Source: Tardiphaga sp. (GTDB lineage Bacteria; Pseudomonadota; Alphaproteobacteria; Rhizobiales; Xanthobacteraceae). From it: DNA of 5,571 nucleotides. Shown here one piece after another: positions 1-5,544 of this stretch. Within the stretch, counting starts at the first letter, position 1; each line of letters opens with the position of its first letter. The stretch spans positions 1 through 5,571 of the forward strand of contig JAQGJF010000759.1 in the NCBI GenBank assembly GCA_028290765.1, written 5' to 3'. The notes below the pieces were generated by a model. It searched no databases, was not told where the DNA came from, and saw nothing but the letters and a program-made list of their open reading frames with translations. The translations under genes were made by a program, and so were the position numbers.

Positions 1-99
1 AGCGTTTTCGAGCGAAGTGGATGCCGGTTCGCGTGAAGAAAACGCGTCAAACAAGAATCTAGAGCTTCGGTTCTGATTCAATCAGAACCGAAGTTCTAG
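1..99. repeat. Composite intergenic palindromic repeat (Bradyrhizobium-like)
   Basis: Two inverted repeats lie side by side. The first has 8-bp arms, GCGTTTTC at 2-9 and GAAAACGC at 38-45, with an inner nested pair CGAA (13-16) and TTCG (28-31). After a 13-nt linker, a second palindrome spans 59-99. This arrangement matches my memory of short repeats scattered between genes in Bradyrhizobium and relatives; that attribution is recollection, while the dyads are directly visible. The element may extend left beyond the window. No reading frame of interest lies in it. Confidence 0.75.
59..99 (-). terminator. Long hairpin downstream of the LysR gene, probable terminator
   Basis: The arms 59-78 and 80-99 pair around position 79. 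The inner 14 bp are perfect (CTTCGGTTCTGATT against AATCAGAACCGAAG) and the pairing extends to 20 bp with one G-U. It begins three nucleotides beyond the LysR stop codon at 103-105. On the minus strand it is followed by the T-rich stretch ATTCTTGTTT, as expected for an intrinsic terminator, although the T-run is interrupted. It is also part of the repeat at 1-99, so the terminator role may be a by-product of repeat insertion. Confidence 0.55.
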
Positions 100-102
100 C
101 GA

Positions 103-1014
103 CTACGGGCGCCCCAGTCCTGCCGCACCGGATTTCGCGATCTCCCGCGTCATCTCCATCACGGTCCGGCATGCGAGCGTCAGGCTGCCATGACGCGACA
201 TCGCCAGGGCAATGTGGCGAGTGACGACCGGATCAACCAATTTCGACGATTGCAGGCGGCAATCCTTCGACGCTGCGGCGACGGCATAGGGTCCCAGCAA
301 CGCGTAGATGCCTCCTTCGGAGACGATATGCGTTTGCAGGCTGAGCGAGTCAGCCTCCAGAGCGACGTTCAGCGAAACGCCACGCTCGGCGCCGATCTGT
401 TCGAGATGATTGCGCCAGCTGCTCGGGCGACAAAAATGCACCAGCGGCAGATTGTGCAGTTTTGCAAAGCGTACCGTTGGCCGGGAGGTCAACGGATCGC
501 CGGCCGCACTGACGAGATAGGTCGATGTCTCGACGAGATAAGTATCGGCATTCTTCGGTGTCGCACTCGTTCGATAAAGGATGGCAAGATCGACACTGCC
601 ATCCTCCAGCCACGTCTCGAGCTGAGCCCCTTGCCCTTCCCGCACCACGAGCTGAACGAGCGGGTAGCGTTCCTTCAGTCGCCTGTGAAGCGTGCTCACC
701 AACGGATGCGCCGTCGAGGGCAGACTGCCTATGCGTACCTTGCCAATCGGTGTGCCGGCCGAAGCGCGGACGTCGTTGGCAAGCTGGTCGCTGCTCGCCA
801 GCCACGCCCGCACCTTCGGCGCTATGCGCTGCCCGAGCTCGGTCAGCACCACCCCTCGACCGGTGCGCTGGAACAGGCGCCCGCCGCATTGCTGCTCGAG
901 TTCGCCGATCCGGCGGCTGATATGCGGCTGGCTCGTGCCGTAAGCCACCGCCACCTTGCTCAGGCTCCCGAGCTCGGCCGCGTCGATGAAGAGTTTCCAG
1001 TCGGCATATTCCAC
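103..1014 (-). CDS. LysR-type transcriptional regulator
   Basis: This 303-residue protein has the length and layout of the LysR family. An N-terminal winged helix-turn-helix covers about residues 3-62, with the recognition region around SQPHISRRIGELEQQCG (28-44) and the wing LFQRTGRGVVLTELG (47-61). An effector-binding domain runs from about residue 92 to 295, and it contains the typical VDLAILY strand (141-147). The start is GTG at 1012-1014, preceded by a strong Shine-Dalgarno GGAGG (complement of 1021-1025) six bases away; no in-frame ATG fits better. The gene is divergent from the aldolase-MFS pair, the classic LysR arrangement, so it probably activates that operon in response to a pathway metabolite and represses itself. 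The effector cannot be read from the sequence. It is a cytoplasmic DNA-binding protein, expected to be a tetramer as in the family. Confidence 0.93.
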   Translation of the reverse strand: MEYADWKLFIDAAELGSLSKVAVAYGTSQPHISRRIGELEQQCGGRLFQRTGRGVVLTELGQRIAPKVRAWLASSDQLANDVRASAGTPIGKVRIGSLPSTAHPLVSTLHRRLKERYPLVQLVVREGQGAQLETWLEDGSVDLAILYRTSATPKNADTYLVETSTYLVSAAGDPLTSRPTVRFAKLHNLPLVHFCRPSSWRNHLEQIGAERGVSLNVALEADSLSLQTHIVSEGGIYALLGPYAVAAASKDCRLQSSKLVDPVVTRHIALAMSRHGSLTLACRTVMEMTREIAKSGAAGLGRP

Positions 1015-1028
1015 GAGCGGCCTCCACC

Positions 1029-1046
1029 TATACCCATCTGGTTATA
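1029..1046. promoter_or_regulatory. Candidate LysR operator dyad overlapping the regulator's -10
   Basis: TATACCCATCTGGTTATA is an 18-bp dyad with a single mismatched pair (1033/1042) outside the central two bases. It lies between the divergent starts, 15 bp upstream of the LysR start codon. Its right half, read on the minus strand, is TATAAC (1041-1046), a good -10 box for the LysR gene, so binding here could autorepress. Relative to the TATAAG box of the divergent operon, the dyad is centred near -49 from the expected start of transcription, a plausible activator position. The spacing is T-N12-A rather than the textbook T-N11-A, so the assignment is inference. Confidence 0.5.
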
Positions 1047-1074
1047 TCTGAAATGTATGGTGTAAGTCTTCCGA

Positions 1075-1080
1075 TATAAG
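1075..1080 (+). promoter_or_regulatory. Candidate -10 box of the aldolase-MFS operon
   Basis: TATAAG matches five of six bases of the sigma70-type -10 consensus. No recognisable -35 hexamer sits 16-18 bp upstream (the bases there are AATGTA or neighbours), which would fit an activator-dependent promoter. Transcription starting near 1087 would give a leader of about 90 nt that includes the hairpin at 1109-1144. Confidence 0.4.
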
Positions 1081-1108
1081 AACGCCCCCGGTAGGTTTCT
1101 CCGCACCC

Positions 1109-1144
1109 GATCGGCTTGCGGTTCGCCACGTTCCGCAAGCGATC
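1109..1144 (+). promoter_or_regulatory. Strong leader hairpin upstream of the aldolase gene
   Basis: The perfect arms GCTTGCGG (1114-1121) and CCGCAAGC (1133-1140) flank an 11-nt loop. An alternative register bulges G1114 and extends the stem with GATCG (1109-1113) pairing to CGATC (1140-1144), giving 12 pairs. It ends 32 bp before the start codon and leaves the ribosome binding site (GGAGG, 1164-1168) free. It could be an mRNA-stabilising leader structure or a DNA operator; no T-run follows, so a terminator is unlikely. Confidence 0.45.
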
Positions 1145-1176
1145 CGGCCAACATCTACCCATCGGAGGAAATCTAC

Positions 1177-2127
1177 ATGGAAGCTCTTGATCTGAGAGGT
1201 CTCGTCCCCGCACCGATTACCCCATTCACCCGCGACGGTGAGGTCGACCATGCGGCGATCCAGCGGCTCGGCGGCTGGCTCGGCAGCTTCAAGGAGGTCA
1301 AAGGCCTGGTTATTCTCGGTCATGCCGGGGAAGGAACATTCCTCACGCCCGACGAACAGACCGCGGTCATCCAAAGCTTCGTCAAGTCGGTGGACGGAAA
1401 AATTCCGGTCATCGCCGGGATCACCCTGGAAGGCACCAAGGTCGCCGCGCAGGAGGCCAAGCGGGCCGTCAAGGCTGGAGCCGAGGCCGGGCTGGTCTAT
1501 CCCTCGCACGGCTGGCTGCGGTTCGGCTATCAGAAGGGAGTGCCGCAAGACCGCTACCGTGCCATCTACCAGGAAAGCGGCTTGCCGCTGATCCTGTTTC
1601 AGTATCCGGACGCGACCAAGGCAACCTACAACCTCGAGACCCAGCTCGATATCGCGGCGCTGCCGGGTGTTTTCGCCATGAAGAACGGCGTGCGCAACAT
1701 GCGCCGGTGGGACACCGAAATTCCGGTGGTCCGTCGTGAGCGTCCCAATCTGCAGATTCTGACCTGCCATGACGAGTATCTGTTGCACACCATGTTCGAC
1801 GTCGACGGCGCCCTGGTCGGATATGGCGGCCTGGCGCCGGAGCCGCTGATCGAACTCATCGCGGCCGGCAAAGCCAAGGACTACGCGAAAGCTCGGGCGA
1901 TCCATGACCGGCTGCTGCCGGTGACCCGCACCGTCTATCACCGCGCCTCGCACATGGAAGGAACGGTTGCGCTCAAGCATGGCCTCGTTGCGCGCGGAAT
2001 CCTCGAGCATGCGACGGTGCGGTCTCCGCTGCTGCCCCTCGAGCCGGGAGCCGATGTCGAGATCGCGAACGCGCTGCGCTCCGCCGATCTGTCGCATGTC
2101 CGCTCGCACGAAGTTCGCGCGGCTTAG
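1177..2127 (+). CDS. Dihydrodipicolinate synthase/N-acetylneuraminate lyase family protein
   Basis: The 316-residue protein belongs to the class I aldolase superfamily that includes DapA, NanA and sugar-acid dehydratases. These are (beta/alpha)8 barrels that form a Schiff base between a lysine and a 2-oxo acid. It opens with the family start GLVPAPITPFTRDGEVD (8-24). The substrate-carboxylate loop is GHAGEGTFLT (48-57) where DapA has GTTGE. The Schiff-base lysine is K169 in GVFAMKNG. The catalytic tyrosine region reads LFQYPDATK (140-148) where DapA has LYNVPSRTG, so the usual Tyr is Phe141 and the DapA-defining Arg is Ala146. True DapA activity is therefore unlikely; a lyase or dehydratase acting on another 2-oxo acid is the better guess. 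A strong ribosome site (GGAGG 1164-1168, 8-bp spacing) supports the start. It is probably cytoplasmic, in an operon with the MFS gene and controlled by the divergent LysR protein. Confidence 0.9.
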   Translation: MEALDLRGLVPAPITPFTRDGEVDHAAIQRLGGWLGSFKEVKGLVILGHAGEGTFLTPDEQTAVIQSFVKSVDGKIPVIAGITLEGTKVAAQEAKRAVKAGAEAGLVYPSHGWLRFGYQKGVPQDRYRAIYQESGLPLILFQYPDATKATYNLETQLDIAALPGVFAMKNGVRNMRRWDTEIPVVRRERPNLQILTCHDEYLLHTMFDVDGALVGYGGLAPEPLIELIAAGKAKDYAKARAIHDRLLPVTRTVYHRASHMEGTVALKHGLVARGILEHATVRSPLLPLEPGADVEIANALRSADLSHVRSHEVRAA

Positions 2128-2147
2128 CGGGCGGCATTGCCACTACA

Positions 2148-2172
2148 CGGCGGAGCGGGACCCGCTCCGCCG
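2148..2172 (+). promoter_or_regulatory. Perfect intercistronic hairpin between aldolase and MFS genes
   Basis: Twelve-base arms at 2148-2159 and 2161-2172 are exact reverse complements around A2160, and almost all pairs are G-C. The hairpin lies 20 nt after the aldolase stop and 34 nt before the MFS start. No T-run follows (the next bases are CGACAAGATC), so full termination is unlikely. It may stabilise the upstream message or set the ratio of enzyme to carrier. A DNA-binding role for the same palindrome is possible. Confidence 0.55.
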
Positions 2173-2206
2173 CGACAAGATCACAACAAAACAGGGAGGA
2201 GAACTC

Positions 2207-3616
2207 ATGTCTGCGCTCGTTGCAGATGGCGCCGTATTGCACACGGCCAGCGCCATTCCATCTCACGCGGTCGGGAATGCCAGGCTGGTGGCGCGGCTCG
2301 AACGACTTCCGGTCACGCCGAGGTTGCTGTTGCTGCGCGTGATCGTGGGCATCGCCACGTTCTTCGACGCTTACACGGTGCTGGCCATCGCTTTCGCGAT
2401 GCCGCAACTGGTTGCGGAATGGAAGCTGACGCCGACCGAGGTCGGCATGATCATCTCGGCCGGCTATGTCGGTCAGCTGTTCGGAGCCGTTCTGTTCGGG
2501 TCGCTCGCCGAGAAGATCGGCCGCCTGAAAACCCTCTTCATCACCATCCTGCTGTTCGTGTCGATGGACATCGCCTGCCTGTTCGCCTGGAGCGGCGTGA
2601 CGATGATGGCCTTCCGCTTTCTTCAGGGCGTCGGTACCGGCGGCGAGGTGCCGGTGGCGAGCGCCTACATCAACGAGTTCATCGGCGCCGAGAAGCGCGG
2701 CCGTTTCTTCCTGCTGTACGAGGTGATTTTCCCGATCGGCTTGATGTTCGCCGGCATGGCGGGGTACTTCCTGGTCCCGATCTACGGCTGGAAGGCGATG
2801 TTCATCGTCGGCTTGATCCCGGCGGTGCTGACCATTCCGCTGCGCTGGTTCATGCCGGAATCGCCGCGCTGGCTCGCGTCCAGGGGACGCCTCGCGGAAG
2901 CCGATGCCGTCGTGAAACTCCTCGAGGACAGCGCGACGCGGCGCGGCCTTGTCCTGCGCGAGCCGGTGATGCGGCCGGTCGATTCCAACGCGACCGCCCG
3001 CTCCGATTGGCGCGATCTGTTCAAGGGCATCTACTTGAAGCGGACCTTCATGATCTGGGCCCTGTGGGTATGCGTCTACATGATCAACAACGGCTTGGTG
3101 ACGTGGTTGCCCACGCTCTACCGGCAAGTCTTCCAGCTGCCGCTGCAGACCAGCCTGGCCTATGGCTGGATCACCTCGGGCGTCGGCGTCGTCGCCTCGA
3201 TCGCCTGCGCCCTGTTGATCGACAAGGTCGGCCGCAAATCCTGGTATGCGACCGCGTTCCTGGTCGCGACGGTGCCGCTCCTGACGCTGGCTTGGCTCGG
3301 CGCCACCTCGGCGATCGAAGTGCTGATCCTCGCGACCGCCACCTACGCGGTTCTGCAAACCATCGCGTTCTCGCTCTATCTCTACTCGGCCGAACTGTAT
3401 CCGACCCGTCTGCGCGCGATCGGCACCGGTTTCGGCAGCGCCTGGCTCAGGGCGGGATCTTCGATCGGCTCGATCCTGGTGGGCTGGATCGTTGCCGATT
3501 TGGGTATCCGGTACGTTTTCGCTGTATTCGCCGCGGTCGCGCTGGTCGGTGGGCTCGTTACGCTGCGATTCGCGATCGAGACCAAGGGCAGGGTTTTGGA
3601 GGAGCTGTCGCCCTGA
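2207..3616 (+). CDS. MFS transporter, metabolite:H+ symporter type
   Basis: This 469-residue inner-membrane carrier has about twelve hydrophobic segments. By eye they fall near residues 42-66, 80-100, 109-128, 131-150, 166-188, 194-216, 282-301, 317-337, 345-365, 369-392, 403-428 and 432-455, with a central cytoplasmic loop at about 217-280. Major facilitator signatures are present: FFDAYT in helix 1 (52-57), motif A GSLAEKIGRLKT (98-109), RFLQGVGTGGEVPVA (137-151), PESPRWL after helix 6 (217-223), DKVGRK (339-344) and SAELYPTRLRAIGTG (394-408). This pattern is shared by sugar porters and by the aromatic-acid and NiaP-like symporters; the FFD motif leans towards the latter. The start is the ATG with GGAGG at 2195-2199 and 7-bp spacing. 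The frame is open upstream to 1967, but that part overlaps the aldolase gene and is arginine/serine-rich shadow. It probably imports the substrate handled by the adjacent lyase. Confidence 0.92.
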   Translation: MSALVADGAVLHTASAIPSHAVGNARLVARLERLPVTPRLLLLRVIVGIATFFDAYTVLAIAFAMPQLVAEWKLTPTEVGMIISAGYVGQLFGAVLFGSLAEKIGRLKTLFITILLFVSMDIACLFAWSGVTMMAFRFLQGVGTGGEVPVASAYINEFIGAEKRGRFFLLYEVIFPIGLMFAGMAGYFLVPIYGWKAMFIVGLIPAVLTIPLRWFMPESPRWLASRGRLAEADAVVKLLEDSATRRGLVLREPVMRPVDSNATARSDWRDLFKGIYLKRTFMIWALWVCVYMINNGLVTWLPTLYRQVFQLPLQTSLAYGWITSGVGVVASIACALLIDKVGRKSWYATAFLVATVPLLTLAWLGATSAIEVLILATATYAVLQTIAFSLYLYSAELYPTRLRAIGTGFGSAWLRAGSSIGSILVGWIVADLGIRYVFAVFAAVALVGGLVTLRFAIETKGRVLEELSP

Positions 3617-3653
3617 GCTCGCAGAGGATCAGCATGGCCAGGAAACTCGTCGG

Positions 3654-4442
3654 TCATTTTCCGGCATAGGAGACACCCATGCCGGCGCGCACGTCGCTCT
3701 GAATGCCATAGGGCGCGATCGGATAACGCAGGCCGTTCTTGGCCAGCGCCTTCATGCCGGTGATGGCCTTGGCGAGATGCGCCGGCGACAAGGCCATCAG
3801 CATTTCCTCGTCGGGGACGCCGCCGTAGCGGCGTTCCGCGTAGCACGGCAGCGACAGGCTGGGCTCGCCGGTCTTGAGCGCCCGGCCCCAGGAATCCGCG
3901 CAGGCGGTTTCGCCGACCACGCTCCAGTCGAACTTCTTGTATCCGGTCCATTGCAGGCCGTTGATGAGGATGATCATCTGGCCCGGCGTGGCATAGACCA
4001 GGCAGATATCCGGCGGATCGAGCCGCCCGCTGGCCAGCGGACTCACCACCAGCGCCTCGTAGTAGCCGTGCGGTACCACGCAGAGCGCCTCCTGGCGCTT
4101 GCGCGCGTCCTCCGCGGTCTCGTGCCAGACGCCGACATAGGATTGTCCGGCGAGCCATTTTTCGTCCTGCGGCGCCAGCCCGATCACGGCGCGGCATTGG
4201 GCGCCGACCAGATCGGCCGCGGTGATGCCGACAGTCCATCCCAGTCGCGAGGCCATGCTGACGATCTGGTCGGTGGTGTGAACCGCGCTCGGGCGCCGGA
4301 TTTTCGGTATCGCCTGCATGTCTTTCACCTGCGCGAACAGCTTCATGCCGATCACCGTGGTCTTCAGGCGAAGCAGGCCGTTCAGTTCAGCCACCATGGC
4401 GGCGAAATCGAACTTTTCCGGGCTGGCTGTTTCCTGCTGCAT
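3654..4442 (-). CDS. DUF169 family protein of unknown function
   Basis: The 262-residue protein fits the DUF169 family (COG2043-type), which has no settled biochemical role. Recognisable family traits are the N-terminal helix followed by IGMKLF (31-36), the cysteine segment ITAADLVGAQCRAVIGL (73-89), the glycine/proline-rich VYATPGQMIILINGLQ core (149-164), PCYAERRYGGVPDEEMLMAL (199-218) and the C-terminal Pro/Gly-rich tail. Five cysteines occur (83, 121, 147, 181, 200), and those at 83, 181 and 200 lie in conserved-looking blocks, so metal or cofactor binding is conceivable but unproven. No signal peptide or membrane segment is seen, so it is probably cytoplasmic. The ATG is backed by GGGAG (complement of 4450-4454) seven bases away. 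It converges on the MFS gene with a 37-bp gap and diverges from the amidase gene, so shared control with the amidase is plausible. Confidence 0.85.
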   Translation of the reverse strand: MQQETASPEKFDFAAMVAELNGLLRLKTTVIGMKLFAQVKDMQAIPKIRRPSAVHTTDQIVSMASRLGWTVGITAADLVGAQCRAVIGLAPQDEKWLAGQSYVGVWHETAEDARKRQEALCVVPHGYYEALVVSPLASGRLDPPDICLVYATPGQMIILINGLQWTGYKKFDWSVVGETACADSWGRALKTGEPSLSLPCYAERRYGGVPDEEMLMALSPAHLAKAITGMKALAKNGLRYPIAPYGIQSDVRAGMGVSYAGK

Positions 4443-4552
4443 GGCTTCACTCCCTGTCGGCAGCTTGACCGCTGCGCATCGTTCGAGGATTGATCCTAGC
4501 TGGATTATTCGATGGCTGCGACCGGCGCAGTTGAACGCAACAGAGCCCCTTC
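4443..4552. promoter_or_regulatory. Divergent control region between DUF169 and amidase genes
   Basis: These 110 bp must carry promoters for both genes. On the minus strand, AATAAT (complement of 4504-4509) is a fair -10 for the DUF169 gene, without a good -35. On the plus strand, TTGACC (4465-4470) is a near-consensus -35, but the bases 17-18 bp further on give only a poor -10. Between them, AGGATTGATCCT (4486-4497) has 5-bp inverted arms with a 2-bp centre and could be an operator for both directions. A small CTGCG/CGCAG hairpin lies at 4516-4530. The individual elements are weak; the regulatory nature of the region follows mainly from gene orientation. Confidence 0.4.
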
Positions 4553-5452
4553 ATGCCCCATCACCATTTGCACGCCAGTCCCGAAACCTGCCATTGGGGC
4601 TTCTTCGAAGCCAGGCTGAAGCCGGTTCTTACGATCGCCAGCGGCGACGAGATCACGATCGATACCATCACCGGCGGCCCGGAGGTGGTCCCCGACAAAA
4701 GCCGCTTCCATGTTCCGCCGGAGCTTTTCGAGGTTCACGCCAAAAACGAGCGCATGGTGCCCGGTCATATCCTGACCGGCCCGGTGGCTGTCGAAGGCGC
4801 CGCGCCCGGTGACGTGCTGGAAGTCGAAATCCTCGATATCAAGCTGCGCCAGTACTGGGGCTACAACCTGATCCGTCCGCTCGCCTGCACCCTGCACGAC
4901 GATTTTCACGAGACCCGCCTGATCAACATCCCGCTCGACGACACGCGGATGGTCGGCCGTCTGCCCTGGGGCCTGGATCTGCCGCTAAAACCGTTCTTCG
5001 GGGTGATGGGCGTGGCGCCGCCGCCGGCCTGGGGCCGCATCACGTCGCTGGTTCCTCGCGCCATGGGCGGCAACCTCGACAACAAGGAACTGATCCCGGG
5101 CGCCAAGCTCTATCTTCCGGTGTTCGTGCCGGGCGCGCTGTTTTCCTGCGGTGACGGTCATGGCGCCCAGGGCGACGGCGAAGTCTGCGTCACCGCCATC
5201 GAGACCGCGTTGCAGGGCCGTTTCAAGCTGACGCTGCGCAAGGATCTGCGCTTTGCCTATCCGCGGGCGGAGACGCCGACCCATTACATGACGATGGCGA
5301 TGGATCCGGACCTCGACCAATGCGTGGTCAAGGCGCTGCGCGACATGATCGTGCTCTTAGGCGAAACGCGCAACCTGTCGCGCGAAGACGCCTACACGCT
5401 GTGCAGCCTCGCCGCCGATCTGCGCGTCACCCAGACCGTCAATGGCTCCTAA
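4553..5452 (+). CDS. Acetamidase/formamidase family amidohydrolase
   Basis: The 299-residue protein belongs to the FmdA/AmdA family (COG2421), which hydrolyses short amides such as formamide or acetamide to the acid and ammonia, and is unrelated to nitrilase-type amidases. Family hallmarks appear in order: HLHASPETCHWGFF (5-18), PVLTIASGDEITIDTITGG (24-42), GHILTGPVAVEGAAPGDVLEVEI (71-93), PFFGVMGVAPP (147-157), GGNLDNKEL (172-180) and the signature GALFSCGDGHGAQGDGEVC (194-212). The Asp/His/Glu residues of that last motif are probable active-site or metal ligands. The length matches the short form of the family. The ATG fits because the first conserved block starts only a few residues in, but the ribosome site is weak (AGAG at 4542-4545). 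It is expected to be cytoplasmic, since no signal peptide is seen. The exact substrate is open; neighbours suggest it may act on an amide in a catabolic route. Confidence 0.92.
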   Translation: MPHHHLHASPETCHWGFFEARLKPVLTIASGDEITIDTITGGPEVVPDKSRFHVPPELFEVHAKNERMVPGHILTGPVAVEGAAPGDVLEVEILDIKLRQYWGYNLIRPLACTLHDDFHETRLINIPLDDTRMVGRLPWGLDLPLKPFFGVMGVAPPPAWGRITSLVPRAMGGNLDNKELIPGAKLYLPVFVPGALFSCGDGHGAQGDGEVCVTAIETALQGRFKLTLRKDLRFAYPRAETPTHYMTMAMDPDLDQCVVKALRDMIVLLGETRNLSREDAYTLCSLAADLRVTQTVNGS

Positions 5453-5523
5453 GTCATTCACTGCATGATCGCCAAATCGTTCGTGCATGGGTGATTGTCT
5501 GTGCCGTAGCCCTGATGAGCCAA

Positions 5524-5544
5524 CGGGTCCGGCCTTCCGGCCCG
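5524..5544 (+). terminator. GC hairpin downstream of the amidase gene, possible terminator
   Basis: CGGG-T-CCGG and CCGG-CCCG pair around a CCTT loop, giving eight pairs with one bulged T. It lies about 70 nt after the amidase stop codon. No T-run follows, so it is a weak terminator candidate and could equally be a generic GC hairpin. The rest of 5453-5571 shows no gene that I can support. Confidence 0.3.

Noticed and set aside
190..1065. 291-codon open frame on the plus strand opposite the LysR gene
   Set aside because: It is rich in Arg, Gln and Ala, resembles no family, and lies antisense to a clear LysR gene; long antisense frames are common in GC-rich DNA.
1042..2109. 355-codon open frame on the minus strand opposite the aldolase gene
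   Set aside because: Arg/Asp/Gly-rich shadow without domain signature, covering the divergent promoter as well.
1967..2206. Upstream extension of the MFS reading frame by 80 codons
   Set aside because: The added part is Ser/Arg-rich, overlaps the aldolase 3' end and crosses the intercistronic hairpin; the ATG at 2207 has a near-ideal Shine-Dalgarno.
1973..3358. 461-codon open frame on the minus strand opposite the MFS gene
   Set aside because: Composition is dominated by Arg, Asp, His and Gln, as expected for the antisense of a hydrophobic transporter; no recognisable motif.
3638..3664. Possible bidirectional terminator at the convergent MFS/DUF169 junction
   Set aside because: GGAAA/TTTCC arms are only five bases with a 12-nt loop, partly inside the DUF169 coding sequence, and lack a T-run on either strand.
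2137..3669. 510-codon plus-strand frame overlapping the MFS gene
   Set aside because: It is the wrong frame of the transporter and gives an Arg-rich sequence without domains; the MFS frame has the strong ribosome site and all family motifs.
3382..4239. 285-codon minus-strand frame across the MFS/DUF169 junction
   Set aside because: Shadow of two real genes in another frame, very Arg-rich at its start.
3492..4493. 333-codon plus-strand frame opposite the DUF169 gene
   Set aside because: Antisense shadow with no family resemblance; the minus-strand DUF169 frame has conserved motifs and a ribosome site.
5462..5489. Pair of TGCATG hexamers after the amidase gene
   Set aside because: Six-base direct repeats 22 bp apart are expected by chance and form no convincing extended dyad.
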